Both the position numbers and the translations under genes were made by a program. The notes under the pieces are model-generated. The model was not told the DNA's origin, did no database searches, and saw only the letters and a list, made by a program, of their open reading frames with translations. Shown here piece after piece: positions 10,365 to 25,300 of a DNA stretch of 64,000 nt. How positions within the stretch are numbered: the first letter of the stretch is position 1; the number at the start of each line of letters is the position of its first letter. The stretch comes from Ceratothoa steindachneri. Lineage: Eukaryota; Arthropoda; Malacostraca; Isopoda; Cymothoidae. Location: the NCBI GenBank assembly GCA_963969495.1, contig OZ018317.1, positions 223,212,235 through 223,276,234 on the forward strand, read 5' to 3'.

Positions 10365-13300
10365 CTGAAACCAAGATAACTTCACTTCTTGGCAATGCTC
10401 CCCTTCAAGTAAAGAGGAGATTCGTTTTTATTACAGATCATCTTAACTTTGATTCCAAAAGACTGGGTTGGCACGCATCAATGCCAGCATATAATAGACA
10501 AAAAGACTAAGCCGTTCTAAGGCAAATCGAGTTGATGAGTCTAGCAAACTGCACCATTGCCATTTAATGCATTCATGGGATAATTTTACAGGAGTAGGTC
10601 ATTATAAACCGACTGATGCAGTCGCATTCCACGACATGCAGACTCACACTGGTAGTATTCTTTCTCAGGGAACTTCGCGATGCCCCTTTAATTTTAATAA
10701 AGAGGAACCCAAATTCAATGAATGCATTCGATATGTCCTGTTCTGACAACTTAATTTTAACAGAGAGAAAGAGAAACAAGGAGCTTAGGCTTTTCCAGCT
10801 AAAAAACGCCGTTTCGTTTCAAATTCAGGAAAGAGGCACATGATGATGGGAAGGACGATAGTGAAAATGTAATTTAACAGACCTGATTTAAGTGGAGCTT
10901 TGATGCCATATTGAAATGGGACGATGGGGCCGCAATAAATCAAAACAGAAATGAGCTGATAAGCTCTCTAGTCACGCTTGTTACAATGATGAGTACTCAC
11001 TCTAGTGATAATGATGAGGAAGATTCAGGGCAATGAAAATGACGAGTATTCATTCATGCTTGTGAAAATGGCGGCGAGTACTCACGTCTGTCCCTCAGAT
11101 AAGAGAGCATTGCCACCATCAGGTACTCGATGAGAACGAAATCAGAGTACGAGTCGGCAAAGATGGAGTCCCACAATCTCAGCAAATCCGTGAATGCAAA
11201 TTCCCGCCCAAACATCAGGCGTGCCCACCGACTGAAACACAAGCTCACATTTAGCGTAACCAAAAATAAACACCGAGGGTACAAGGCAAAATGGTATTCG
11301 AGAGAAGCCAAAGAACAATCACTGGGAGCCGTGATTTCTCCCCAATAGCGGCGTCCCATGGCCGCCTTTAGTTACATATTACGCAACATGACAGACATCT
11401 CTCAATACACTTACATTCCATAAACTTGAGGGGGAATCTCTAATCTGTTGAGATGAGCAAACACCTCTGGGTCATGTTTCTTCAGGAGATTGTCATGAAT
11501 TCGGGTTAATCTCTGCACTATTTTTGTCGTCGGTCCTATATCCTGTAAAGGACCAGCACATATATTATTATACTGGTAAATATGGAATGAAACGAGCGAT
11601 ATTGTCTCTGTAACAGCTACCAAGTTCACCCAAACATCCGCCGAGGGGAAAATATCAATATTTCAGTCAGAGTGGGAGCAACGACAGTGAAACACCAGTT
11701 ACTTGAGGTCTGGCGAAGGGTTGCGATGGCATGACTCTGTGCCTGGGGTTGAGAAACGCCTTCGGCTCCCCGTCTTCGTACCAATTATGCAGCTTTGCCA
11801 TAACCACCTCAAAGAGGACACTTAGAACAAAAAAAAAGGAATTAAATAACATTCTCTTTGGTAAACAAGCCTGAACCGCCGATATTTGTGGGATTTGAAA
11901 CGCTATGAAGCCTCAAACATACAACCATCTCATTACCATAAAAAAAATGTCGTTTTATGATAAACGAGTGGATATAGTGAATGTAAAATTCACTTATTGG
12001 CAAGAATTAAAAATTAGCAACATGATTGAACCTCACAATCACTTATAAAGTATTTACAGGTCCGTTAGTAGCGCTGAAAGAACTAATGATCTAAAACTCA
12101 CCCAGTAAAGAAAAGAATTTAGAGGGAGTAATTTATGAACTGTGGACTCTCCAAGGAAGGTAGATGAACCCAACTCAACTTCTTCCCGCCACCCAGCAAA
12201 ACAAAATACCCCCCCAAAGGGGCAAAAACTCACAAGGAATCGTGCTCTAAATATGTTTCATCCATAATTTCTCGAAGAAGACTCCTGCAGAAAAAAAGAA
12301 GATTTAAAACTAAATGTATCATAGAAGTTAATTATATTGTAGTGCACAGCGATAGGAATCTATAAATTGTAGGTGATATCAGAGTATGAATGTGAAATGT
12401 GCAAAAGGGGTGAGAGTATGCTAGTTTCAATCTTAGCGTATATAAGCGAGACTGGGAGTAGAGGAGAGTGAAAGATCAGTAGAAGTAGTGCGAATGGAGA
12501 TTGTATGGGGAATGTGGGATGTGAGGAACAATGGGTAAGAGGCATATAAGATGAGAGGAAAGATGTGAATGAGGTTGAGACCGACAATGTTGAGTGATGT
12601 GTGAAGACTTGTGAGGAGAAGCTTTGTGTGTGTGATGGTCTCCGAACCGAGCATGATGCATTATCTCCTATACTGAGCAGGGTATTACAAATTATTCGGC
12701 CATGAAGATAGAAGCAACGGCTGGTAGAGGCACACAGATTTCAAACAAGGTGGATAGATCATGGAAGCCACCCCATTCCGGGCATAGACTCATCCATGTA
12801 CACTGGCGTGGTTCAAGAGGGAGATGAAATGTGCTTCAAAAAAGTTGAACGCAATACTCCTGGCGCTGTAGAAGCTTTAGAAGAGATGTGGTGACAAATA
12901 GTCAAAGATGGTAATCCTGAACAGAACCAATGGTGCCACCAACCAGCGAGATACAAGCTCTCTAAGGAGTTTCTATTTCGATACCCAAAGGGCTTAGGGT
13001 ATAGTTGGAGTGTCTTGGCGGCAGGGGCACTATCGTAATCTGGCGCGGATGCGATGAGAACCATTAGCGACTGAGCAGACACTGGGCCCATGTGCAAAAG
13101 CGCATAATGCACTGTACACGGCGTTGAACAAGCGACATCCATAAGCAGGTTGACAATCGGAGATGTGGGGAAGAAACTGATGGACAAACGGATCCGTGTT
13201 GGATCAAGTCAACCTTACGCAATTCATGTTCAGCTGCATACGCATATAACTGGCATTAATAGTCAAGTTTCGAATGAACAGATGTGTGGTAGAAAAGCAA

Positions 13301-16300
13301 GTCTGTAGCCTTATCAGCACTCCAAGTGCTAAATGTAGGAATGAACAATGTCCACTAATGCTGCGGAGATGGGACTCCCAAGAGAAGCGCTGGTCGTAAA
13401 CAAGGCCAAGGAAATAGTGAGAAATTAGGACATCCAGGCGAATCTCATAAATAGGAAGAAGTATGGTTCGGGATAGAACCGTGGATGGTGGCAGAAGTGC
13501 GCAACTTTAGTTTTGGTCAAGGAAATGTGACACCCGTGCGCTTTGGCAGAGAGATGCGGTTCAATGAATGTCGTGGACAACACTAAAGAGCTGACATCTG
13601 GACGGCACACCAAGGTGATATAGTTGATGCTCAGGGCAGAGTGCGACACTGAGGACATTTCCCTCTTCCTGCCCTATAGGCTGGAAAGGACCCCCCTCTC
13701 CCCCGCACCGTACAGGAAATCGACAATCTCATGTAATTTTTTTAAGGGCCCATCTGGCAACTGCCTACAAGGGCATAAGTCGCCGAAATTAATTTAAAGC
13801 CTAATACGAGGCTAAAATAAAATTAATTTAAAACCACCACCAACAAACTCCAAGGTAAACATGACCATAAAAAACAACAAAAACAAGAAACAAAGCAAGG
13901 CAAGAAGATTGGAGAACGTTCCAGCCCCGGCGCATGAACATGTGAACAAGATCAGTCAAATAGAATGGAGCAGGCCAGCCTCCTAGTAAAAAATCAGATA
14001 GTCCACAAGTCTGTGTGCACGAACTGGTTCGGAGTACAAGGAACATACTGGAGCGACCCCGCTCATCCCGATAAGGAGATAGGCCCCGTGCGCGAAGCTC
14101 ACCCAGACTGGGACATTCCGGGCAACAACACAAACGTCACTAAGGTGCAGACGAGCGCTCCATCAAATGCGGTGCGCTCCGCGAGCGTGCACAACAGAAA
14201 GCGACCTGAAGCCATCGCGGCATTGGGAGAGTAGATCCATGGGAACAGTCGCGGTGTAATGGCACGCAACTTTAAGTTCTCGACTGTCTCTTATCTTCTT
14301 TGCCAGGCAGTCCTGATGCAGTCATGTCATGCAGTCGGTGTGAGGAAGAGCAAAACTCTGGTCAACAGAAGATAATCTAGATGCCAGGTTGCCTGCCTGG
14401 CGGGAACCTGGCGTCCCGGATACCGCGAACCAGGAAATACGGAGATTCCAATACCCCCAGAGGACTCAGGGAGCTTGTTGAGTCGCTAAAGATCACAATC
14501 CGGTCTCCGAACCAGGCACGACGGGTTATCTCACGTACCAAGTGGTGTATTGCAACCAGATTGGCCGTGAAGACAGACACACCGCCTAGTAGAGTCGATC
14601 TTGCCAGGAGGTAAAAAAACAAACAAAGAAAGCAAATACGAACGTACGAGGAGGCTTCTTCCTTGGTAGAGTGGGTATGGACGTGGTGATCGTAGTTGAT
14701 GACGAAGGCAAGTGGGGCCAGCATCTCATGCATTCCCTGGGAAAAAGAGGAAACACCGTTATGCAGATGAATGTGACATCTATTGAGAGACCCACATTTC
14801 TACCCTTTTTCTCTTGTCTGTCCTTACCCTTACCTCTGCATTGCTGTCTTGAAATATTAAAAAAAAAAATTAAATAGGAAAGCAGAATGGGAATAAATAA
14901 ATAAAAGAGGATAATAAAGTGGAAATGTATAAGAGCAGCTGCAATGAAAAGAATTAAGCCACCTAGAGCATGTTTAGGCGTGGGATGGAAGGGCGATTTG
15001 AGTTGAGTGGGCTTTGCGGCGAGAACCATATGTTGAACTAAGCCCGGATGTTCAGATCCCAAGTTAAACTAAGTCATCACTGAGATATGGATCAGAAGAA
15101 AGGAATTGGAGTAAAACCTGTAAAAACCATTTGGGGAGAAAATATTTAAGAGACAAAAAGAGTAGGGATTTAGGGGCTTCATTTCCTTCCATCACCGATA
15201 AACAGCATGGGTGCGTCTGCTCTATCACTACTAAAAACGAAGCATCGAATTTCTGCGCAAATTTAAGGAGTTCAAGATTGAGGCAACACGACATCATTCT
15301 CAGGGCGTGCTTCGAATTCACCCTCATACGAGCACAGCCAGAAAGGCAAATAAAAGGAAACCCTTATTTTTATTTTTAGAATCAAGGTGTGTAACCAACG
15401 AGGAGTGCTTCAGTGAATGGAGAAATAATGAGAGGGGAGAAGATAGGATGTTTTGTATGGCGCTAATCAAGGCCATGAACCTTAACAGAGCGCACGTCTA
15501 TCAACTTAGAAAAACTTAGAGAAGTAGTGTGGGTCTTAAAACCAGCTTGAAGGCAATAGAGGGAGGGAGATGAGCAGCAGACATTTCATTCCACATCGTT
15601 CTTGGGGTAAATATAGAGAAGGCATTATTCCACAAAGAGCACAGAGGACTACGAGGAACAATCAGTAGGGAAGCAGAGCCAGAGATCCCCTTGGTGGCGA
15701 CTACCACCAAGGGCATCCTAATAATTCATAAGCCTATTACTAGGCTACAGTAAAATTAAGAAAAAAAAGAACAGAATAAAATACAAGAAACAAGAAGACA
15801 AATCAGGACACCCCCTAAAAAACAAGAAGACAAATCAGAACCAAACCCAAAAAACAAGAAGGAAGCACGCTCCGACGCCGGGGGAAGCACGCTCCGACGC
15901 CGGGGAAAGCCCGCCTCCTCCCAGCTTAGGAACAGCGACCAACACCAAAGATGATCAAATAAAATAGAGGAGTCTGGCCTCCTCCAAGAAGTCAGAGTAC
16001 GAAGGTCTGTGCGCACGAATTGGACTCGAGCAGAAGAGATGAAGACAGGTAAGGGCCCCACGCGAAGATGACCCAACTGGGACATTCAACAAGAATGTGC
16101 CGATCAGTCTGGGGGACAACGCAGTCGTTGTAATAAAGTGCAAGCGAGCGCTACATTAAATGGCGGTAGGTCCCGCGAGTGTGTCCAATTCCACACCTGA
16201 AACGGGAGAGACATTAGAGGGAGTTCCCATCGACCGTCTCATCATAATCTTTGACAGGAAGCACGGAGGGCTGACCTGATTCATACCGTGTAGTCAGTGT

Positions 16301-19300
16301 GAGGAAGAGCGAAGCGTTGGTCTTGTGGCCCAGTACTCGCTGACTATTTGGAGCCCATATTCACTACAATCCATACTTGTCCAGGAACCCAGAAGATCAA
16401 TCTCGACTTTTGCACGCTAGAGGGCAACTGTGGCATTATGGATACTTCGAACTAGGGGTGCACAGATTCCAATGCAAATAGAACATGCAGGGCACTTTGT
16501 AAGTCGCTACAGATCACAATCAGGTCACCGAACTGGGCACGACGCGTTATTTACCGTACAGAGCGGTGAAATGCAAACAGCTTTGCCGCGAAGACAGAGG
16601 CAGCGCCTAGAGCCCGGCTTACTTCAAACAGAGCTGTTCCGAGCTGAAGCAGACCCCTTCACGGGACTTGGAGCCATCTGTGTATACTGGCAAGGGTCCA
16701 GCGTGACACGAAGTGTGCTCCAAAAAGGCCGACGCTTTGGGAGCAGAGGCGTGGCGACAAATAGTCAAAGGTGGTACCCTCTAGGCTGGCGTCCTGTGGA
16801 GTGACAAAACGAACTCTAACTTCGTTATTCAAACTGCTATTGAATGTAATCTTATGAGTACCTTAGAGCTATTGTTTCTTATCTTTTCTTTTCATTACTT
16901 GCTAGCCCACCTATTTACCCCCGAGAAACACTAGTAGACGGCAAACCCAGTGCCACCTTGAGACAGTATGAACGTCACAAGAATTGTTTTGTTCCTTTTA
17001 TCACATCCATCCTTATTTCCTCTTTATTTTATTCTTTTTTTTCTTCTACTTTATTCAATAATTATATCGAAATAACCTGGATGAGGTGTACTACTTCGAT
17101 TTATATTTATAAATATAAAGCTTAGAAAATTACTTATATTGATTCTTTGAAAACAGTCATTACTCTGAAAAGATACAGAAAACTGTAATTTTTGCTTCAT
17201 ACTCCAACCCTCCCCTACACTTCCATCCTTATACTATACTTATCATTATATGTATTTGTCCTTTTTCCCTCCATCTCCAAGTTCTTCTTTTTCTTCAGAC
17301 TCAACCCCTGAAAATAAATTCACTTTTTCTCCCCCTTATCCTCTTCTCTCCTAATCTCTCTTTTCCCCCTCACATATATAATCATATTTTCTTCACTAAC
17401 TCCATCTGCTATTTGTTCCTTGCCCTGTACCCAATTCACTTCCGTTATTTCTTTCCTTTCAACAGCTTCCTTTATCGTAGCTAAATCTATCTTTATTCTT
17501 TAGACATTTGCTACTCACTCCAGTATTTGATCTAATTGCTTTCATTAATGTCTTGCTATCTGTCATCACTTTTACCTCCAACCTTCTCCCTCCTACAATT
17601 TCATTCCATAGGTAATTAAAGTAAATCGCTCCTTCTATAGATTCTCCTACGCTCAAAGCCTCTGCTTTTATGGTTGCCTTTGCTACTCTGTTTACCTAGA
17701 TTTCCACCATATGGGGCACCTTCTTCTGTTTTCATCTACTAAGGCTATTATATACCAATCTGTGTTCTTTCATCTTCTATATTTCAAAATAATGCATCTG
17801 CATAAATTTCCCAATAAACCTTCTGCTCATCCATTTTTTCCAAGAGTATTTTTGATCTCTCTGTCTTTCTTACAATCTTTATGAGCCTATTCATGTCCTG
17901 TGTCGTTCCTTCCTTGAATGACCTACTCAGTTCACTCACATTATAGGTTATCTCTGGCACAGTATGTTGGGCAACCCAGTTGAGTTGCCCAACAACTGAC
18001 CTATATAGTGTCAGCTTCTTCTTTTTCAGTACCCTTACCCCCGTAAACTGTTTGCTATCAGGTTCAATAATATTTTTGATATATTTTCTTTGCTCAAGAT
18101 ATATCCCATCTTTTTCCTGCTTCATATTTACTCCAATATACTTGAACCGTTTCCTTTCCTGTTCTCCAACTTAGAGCTTCTTTAGCTTACTTATCACTTT
18201 CTCTATTAAACTGTCATCTCCACCATAGCAAAAATCGTCCACATGTGAACATAATATTCGTTTTAATTCGCCCATTTCATTCTTCCAGTAAAAAAATGTT
18301 TGCCTCTAATTTGCACCTTTCGCCCCCTAACTCTTTCACAACTTTTACTACCTTCAAATACCAGGCCTTTGCAGCATCTTTGAGTTCATAGACAGTCTTC
18401 TTCAGTTTCCACAGATTTCCTCAGCTTACTTCTTCTGGTGGCTGAACAAAGACTACCCTTGTCATTTTCTCCCCTTACAAATATGCTGTTTTGATGTCCA
18501 ATAATACTCAAACAGAGCTTTAGGGTTTCTGCACTACAAGTAGGTGCATCCTTTTCCCACTCCTCCATGTCTTCCTCAAAACTTTGGGCCACCAATCTTG
18601 CCTTACAGACCCTCTCATTCTTCTTTAACTTTTCAGTCAATCCATCTCGTCGATATGGCTCTCTGACCCCTATCTTCCACCTCCTCATATACATAATTTT
18701 CCCACCAACTATGTAGTTCTCTTTCTTTTGCTTCATTAATTTGCTCATCTTCAAAACCTAAAAAAACTTTCCTGTTCCGACATCTTTTAGATATCCTCAT
18801 ATCTCCCTCAAATTAATCCACTCTCTTCTTCCAGTTTGCAAGTCTTGTATATTGTAACTATCTCCCCACTTCTTACTGCTTCTTTTTCCAGCCAACACCC
18901 AAATTCTCCATTCCTCCTCTTCTCCCATTTCTTTATGTCTTGCCATTACTCTATCACCCTTTTTTTACTTTAGGTATCTGTTGCTCTAGTTCTGATTCAG
19001 GTTCATCAATTTCCTCAGATTCTTCTTCTGTCACTTCATCTTCTTCAAATTCCTCTTCTGTGTCTTCTGATTCATTCTGTTCATCTCTAACATTCCTTGT
19101 CCATACACATCTTTCTTCTAAATCATCCTTTTCATTGTCTACTTCTACGTTTGTTTTCTTTATTGAACTGCTTTGCACCCTCGTGATATGCACTCTTGTA
19201 ATTTGTCTAACAGCATCTCTGTGTTTTATCACCACCGTCTTCCCATCCACACTTATAACTTTTGCTGGTCTCCTCCACTCTTTTTCATTTTCTCTTTTAT

Positions 19301-22300
19301 AATAAACATCATTTGTCATTGAATCCGCTAACCTGTGCTATCTCACTCTTTTATTAAGTGCAATTCTAATTTTGTTGCAAGATTCATTTTTTACCCAAAT
19401 CTCGAGCCTTATGCATGGCATTTAAATTTTCCTTAATGATCTCTTGCATCCCTTCTTCTCGGCTCGCTGGGATAGAGCCTTCTTCACTAATCAAATTGGA
19501 CCATCAAAGATTTTTTTTCAAACACTAGCTGATTTGGTGAGAAACCTGCTTGACTGGATAGACAGTTCTTAGCACAAACCACCAATCCTAACACATATGT
19601 AAATTTGACATTTTCTTCCTCCATTATCTTTCTTATACTCTCTTTCAACAACCCCACTGTTCTTTCACACAACCAGTTACTCCAAAGACTCTCTACAGGT
19701 GTTGTCATCATCTTCACACTCCATCCTTCAGCCATTCTTGTCATCTTCTCATTCTGGAATTCTCCTCGCATTATCCATTACAAATTTTGCCGGAGCTCCA
19801 AATAATGAAAACCATCCATCAATTACTGCCTTCATAATGGTTTCTGGATTCTTATCACTGATCCATTTTGCCTGACAGTACTTAGTTGCCATGTCCATAG
19901 CGACTGCCTCATTAAATCTTGTACTTCATGAGAAACCTACAACAGGCCTGGCTGGATTCTTATTGTATTTTTGTGCAGATTTCATAGCATGATATTTGTT
20001 CTGACAGTTGTTTCCTCAATTGCTGTTTTTCTTTTTCTTCTACACTTTCATTCCATTTTGCATCTTCTATCAATCTCCACAATCTTTCTACACTGGTATG
20101 TTCTTTCCTTGCCATCCTTCTAACCAAATTTCTTCCTTTTTTGTTCTTCTATCAGTTTTACCTTAAGATGTCCTTTATTGTCCTCTCTCAATTTTAGCGA
20201 TTCATTCTTCAAGGCCCCAATCAAAGCCATATATATTTTCATATCCATTCTTTCCAATGTTTCTTTTCCAATTAACCAGGGTACATCTCCCTACAAGATC
20301 TCTGTACTTAGGTATATTTTCAGTCTCCTTATTTTAATGGGAATTTCTATTGTTTCCAATGGAAGGAAAGGCTGATTCTCCAAAATAAAAATTTTTATTA
20401 GATGGCCTCTTGAGATTTTTTCATTCTTCTTAACTCCTTGTTCATTTCCATCAAAATTCTTGCTAGTCACAACTCCCCACATATAGTTGATCTACAACCT
20501 GTATTCAATATTGCTTCTATATCTCCCCAGTCGTCTTCATACGTTGTTCAGTTTTAGCCATTTCCTCTTTCTTTTTCTACTTTTATCTCTCTTATGTTCT
20601 TCCCTCTTTTCTTTTTCTTTTTTTGTAAATTTTAGGGGCCCATCTGGCGACTGCCTACTTGGGCATAAATCGGCATAATCACAACAGCCTAAGTACTAGG
20701 CTACATTAAAATAACTATACAAAAAAACAACAACAATAATAAGAAAAAAAGGCAACAGGCAGGAAGCACCCTCCGGCATCGGGGGGGGGGGTCCGCCTCG
20801 CCCCGGCGCAGGAACGTACAACTTACAAAACAACAACAAAAAAAACAGTTAAATAAAGTGGAGGAGGCCAGCCTTGTCCGAAAAGTCAAAGTCCACAAGT
20901 CAGTGTGCACGAATCCGTCGTGAGTAAAAGAGACAAGCGGTAGCAACCCTGCTCGTACCGGGACAGGTAGCGTGCGTGAATATCACCCAGATTGGGACAT
21001 TCAACAAGAATGTGCTGAACAGTCTGAAAGACAATGCAGTCATCACAATATGGTGCAGGCGAGCACTCCATCAAACGACAGTGCGTCCCGCGAGTGTGTG
21101 TGTGTGAGGGAACCCCACGTGGACTCTCATGAGCAGAACGGAACTTCCATGTGTTGCCGAAGGGCCGGTTAAGCCTAAATTGGTAAGCCTACCCCCCTCC
21201 CCCTTCCACAAGCAGTAGCCTCGAACCGTGTCCACTACGATTTACTTTTATACAGGCAGAATAGCCTCTGCAAGAAGATTTGAGGCCATTCGAGAGTAGA
21301 GCTGTTTCCCCGCTTACTGCCCCCCCCCCACCCCGGGGAGAGCCTCAGAAATAAATAGCGCTCGACTCCCATGAAGAGACACAGAGTTGAGAAGTCTCGC
21401 CTGGACCCCAGAAGATTCCCCATAGTTCCAAGTCAGGTGCTAACAACAAAGCAAAGTGACAGCTAAACTATTCTGTGTATTTGGAATTAGCCCCAGCCAG
21501 TGAGGTAATTCCACTTAACGATCGCCACCGAGTGATTTTCCAGACTTCTCCCATCAACTCCTGTCGAAGCCCTCCTGCACATATTCCTTTATTTTGGGTT
21601 GCCGAAATACTCTCCCCTGGACTGGAAGTTACCCCCCCCCCCGTTTTTTGAGAACCGTCATCACTTCAAGTTCCCACTCAAAGGTTTTGAGCGACCTCAC
21701 CTCACGAGCAGAAGACATCTGTAAGCCAACCCCTCTCCCTCCTTCAGTAACCCAATTGAGTTACCCCCCCCCCACTTGAATAGTCTCCTCCTATAATACC
21801 TTAAGTTCAACTTCATAGTCTAATTTATAACTACAATTCCCCCCTTCGTTTACTGATGTGATTTTGACCATTAATTCTCTGAGGTAATTTTTACCCATCA
21901 ATTCTCTCAATATTTTTATGTAAATAAAATTATATTTTTGTACATGCCTCTTTAAATAACCTTGAGCTTTGCCATTGCCCATTTGTTACCGACATCGTTG
22001 CACTCTCATCTTGCATTTCAGCCCGTCTAAACTAGCGGTGTCCGTCCCTTCGTCGGTTCACCTGTAAGTTATCGGTCCCTCCCCTATAGATATAATATGG
22101 TATTGATGTAATATAATGTCATACCATGACAGTGTCCAATTCAGAGATGACAGAAAGCAACATGAAGTGGTTGAGGCATTGGGGGAGTAGGTCCATGGGA
22201 ACAGTTGCAGCGCAATATAGAACGCAACTTTAGGTTTCCCTCGACCATCTTCTTTTCCAAGAAGCCCGGAGAGCTGCACATATTCCTGCCATGTAATGGG

Positions 22301-25300
22301 TGTGAGGAAGCGGGAAACGCTTGTTTGGTCGTCCCAGGCCTTGTGGACTCTTTGACACCTCATCGGCGCGCTCATTCCCCACAATTCTTACATCCAGGAA
22401 CCCAGCAGAAGATAATCTTGACATCCGCCCGGATCGCCAAAACCGTGATGTCACGGATATCACAAACCAGGAAATGCAGAGATTCCAATGCCCCGAGAGC
22501 ACTCAGGGAACTTTGTGAGTCGCTATAAATCACAATCAGGTCTCGGAAACGGGAACGTCGCATAATCTCTCGTACCGAGCAGTGTATTGGAACCAGCTTG
22601 GCTGTGAAGATAGACGCAGTGCCTGGCAGAGCCCCAATGACTTCAAACAGAGGTGATAAGCCGTGGAAACCTCTTGGGACTTTGAGCCATGAGTATACAC
22701 TGGCATGGTTCCAGTGTGACACGAAGTATGCTCCAAAAAGGCTGAACGCAATAGTCCCGACGCTATAGGGGATTTGGGAGCAGAGATGTGGCAACATCTG
22801 GGGAGAACCAGGGATGCCACCGGCCAGAGAGCTATAATCAGCTCTCAACGGAGTTTCCTGGCCCTAAACACAAAAGGTTTAGGACGTAACTGGTGTCTCT
22901 CGGTTTTATAGGCACCGTCGAGATAAGCTACGAATGCAGTGAATGAATGAATAGTGCTGAAAATAAATGCTGCAAAACCCAAACAGACTAGCCCTCAGCC
23001 AAATTCAAGGACAGGTAATTTTCATGAAAATTCTCAATAAAAATATAGAAATCTAGAGAATATACAAAAATATAGCTATGAAATTAAAATCAATAGAATG
23101 GTTAGTACAGAAATTTAAAACCATCAAAGGATATAAAAGGATATCGAAAATAAACTAATGAGAACTCGACAAAGGATAAAAACATAGAGTATAAATGGAT
23201 CAACAATTGATGCAAGAACAGAGAATATAAAATCATGAAACAATATATTAAATTTTGGCTAAAAGATTAGATTCTTCTAAAAATTTAAAAATTCTATTCA
23301 CACTAAAAGAGACAAGAGTCTCAGACAAGATGCCCCGCAGAACCTGTTGGAGGGCCATCTGCCCAGTAATGAAAGGGAAGACCCTCCTCCCAAGATTTCT
23401 CAAAAGAGGACACTCGGCAAAAATGTGAAGGATGGACAGCTGCACCCCACACAGTATGCACAAAGGTGGGGGCTGCCCATTCATCAAGTGCCCATGAGTG
23501 AGGCGGCAATGGCCTATCCTCAGTCAGCACAAAATAACCTCCAGTCTACGTGGTCATGGGAGGACTGAAGCTTTTATGGAATGGAGCTTGGTGGGAGGAA
23601 GCTCATCCCACATCTTTTGCCATAAACCGATACATATTCGGTGATGAAAGGATAGACATCACAAAGTGGGACTGGGGCTGATGGGGGTGTACCCGATGCT
23701 GCTGCCTCCTTGGCTGCAGCATCCGCCCTTTCATTACTTGGAATGTCCACATGACTAGGCACCCAGCAAAAAGAAATCTTGTGAATAGAAAAAAGATAAA
23801 AAAGTGACCGCTGGATCTTGGAAACCAGCGGATGGCTAGAACCAAAAGCACCCATTGCCTCCAGAGAACTAAGGGAGTCAGAGAAAATAGTAAGACAACC
23901 AGATGGCATAGGAGCAATAACAAAGAGTGCAGCAAAAATGACAACAAGTTCTGCTGTGAATACAGAAGCTGCAATTGGTAGGCGAACCAATGCTGTCTGA
24001 GATGGGAAGACAGCAGCAGCTCCAACTCCGTCCAATGAGTTGCACCCATCGGTGAACACAAAGGTGCTAGGCTGATGGTGGGAGGAGTGTTGATCATACA
24101 TGGTTCTCAAGCCTACAGGCAAGAACTGATCCTTGGGCCTACCAGTAAGCCCCTTGCATACCACTACAGGTGGTATGAGCCATGGGGGAATCTTTGGTAA
24201 TGAAAACGGAATAACAGAAAACTCCTTTAGACGCCCTGTGTGCTCGGCCATGCACAGAGCAAAGGGGTGAGCCAGAGATAGAAATCTATCATATGAGGCC
24301 ACTGTTTGCAAATTGAACATGCAGTCATATACTGGCGACCATGTTAATTGCTCCAGTCTAAAAGGATATTTGAGATTAGACTTGAGCCTGTGAAAAGGAA
24401 AGGAAGAGCCCCATTCTCTGCATTTTTTTTTTTTTTTTAAGAGCTCATCTGGCGACTGCCTACTTGGGCATTAGTCGCCGTATTAAAACTGGCCTAGTTC
24501 TAGGCTACTTTAAAATAAAATTAAAGAGAAAAAAAAACAACAACACCCCAAAAGGGGGAAAGGAAGCAAGCTGGTGCGTCGGGAAGAGGTCCCACCTGCG
24601 CAGGAGCGTGCAACTAAAGGAAAAAAACAAACAAAAAAACAAAACAAAACAAAAAAAAACAAACCTTGCTTAAATAATAGGGAGAAGGCCGGCCTTCCCC
24701 AAGAAGTCAACAATTCCACAAGTCAATGTGCACGAATCTGAACCGAGCACAAGGGACAGGCGGTAGCGACCCCGCCCATCCCGGTACTGGGACAGGTATT
24801 GTGCGCGAAGATCACCCAGACTGGGACATTCGACAAGAATGTGCCAAACAATCTGGGGGCCGACGCAGTCGTTGCAATAGGGCGCAGGCGAGCGCTCCAT
24901 CAAATAGCGATGCGTCACACGAGTGTGTCCGATTCGGAGACGACAGAAAGCAACCTGAAGCCGCCGCGGCATTGGGGGATAGGTCCATGGGAACAGTCGC
25001 GGCGCAATGGCACGCAACTTTAAGTTCCCTTCGACCGTCTCCCATCTTCTTTGCCAAGCAGTCCGAAGAGCTGCCCGTATTCCTGCCATGTAGTCGGTGT
25101 GAGGAAGAGCGAAACGCTGGTCCGGTCACAGAGTCCTCGCGGACTCTTTGGCGCGCTCATTCCCCGCAATTCCTACATGTCCAGGAACCCAGCAGAAGAT
25201 AATCTCGACATCTGCCCGGCTCGCCAAAACCGTGGCGTCACGGATATCGCGAACCAGGGAATGCGGAGATTCCAATGCCCCGAGAGCACTCAGGGCACTT

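Larger units (their letters stand above)
10365..12233 (-). other. Short introns between TBC1D5 exons 9 and 5
   Basis: The introns here (10365-11085, 11232-11414, 11543-11702, 11821-12233) contain no recognised repeat, in contrast to the other introns. They are AT-rich. This compact cluster of five exons seems to have escaped transposon insertion. Confidence 0.7.

Noticed and set aside
12360..12661. Several overlapping minus frames, His/Ser-rich
   Set aside because: Purine-rich plus strand gives open frames by composition; no motif or splice fit with TBC1D5.
14377..14733. 118-residue minus frame opening MHEMLAPLAF
   Set aside because: Runs from TBC1D5 exon 4 through its splice donor into intronic LINE-A; only 14648-14736 is host coding.
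18940..19302. Ser-rich 120-residue plus-strand frame
   Set aside because: Antisense of the acidic Glu-rich integrase tail of the copia element; the Ser runs are complements of Glu codons.
24726..25202. 158-residue plus-strand frame (and its twins near 37858-38778)
   Set aside because: Antisense shadow of LINE-A RNase H, conserved only because the repeat copies are alike.
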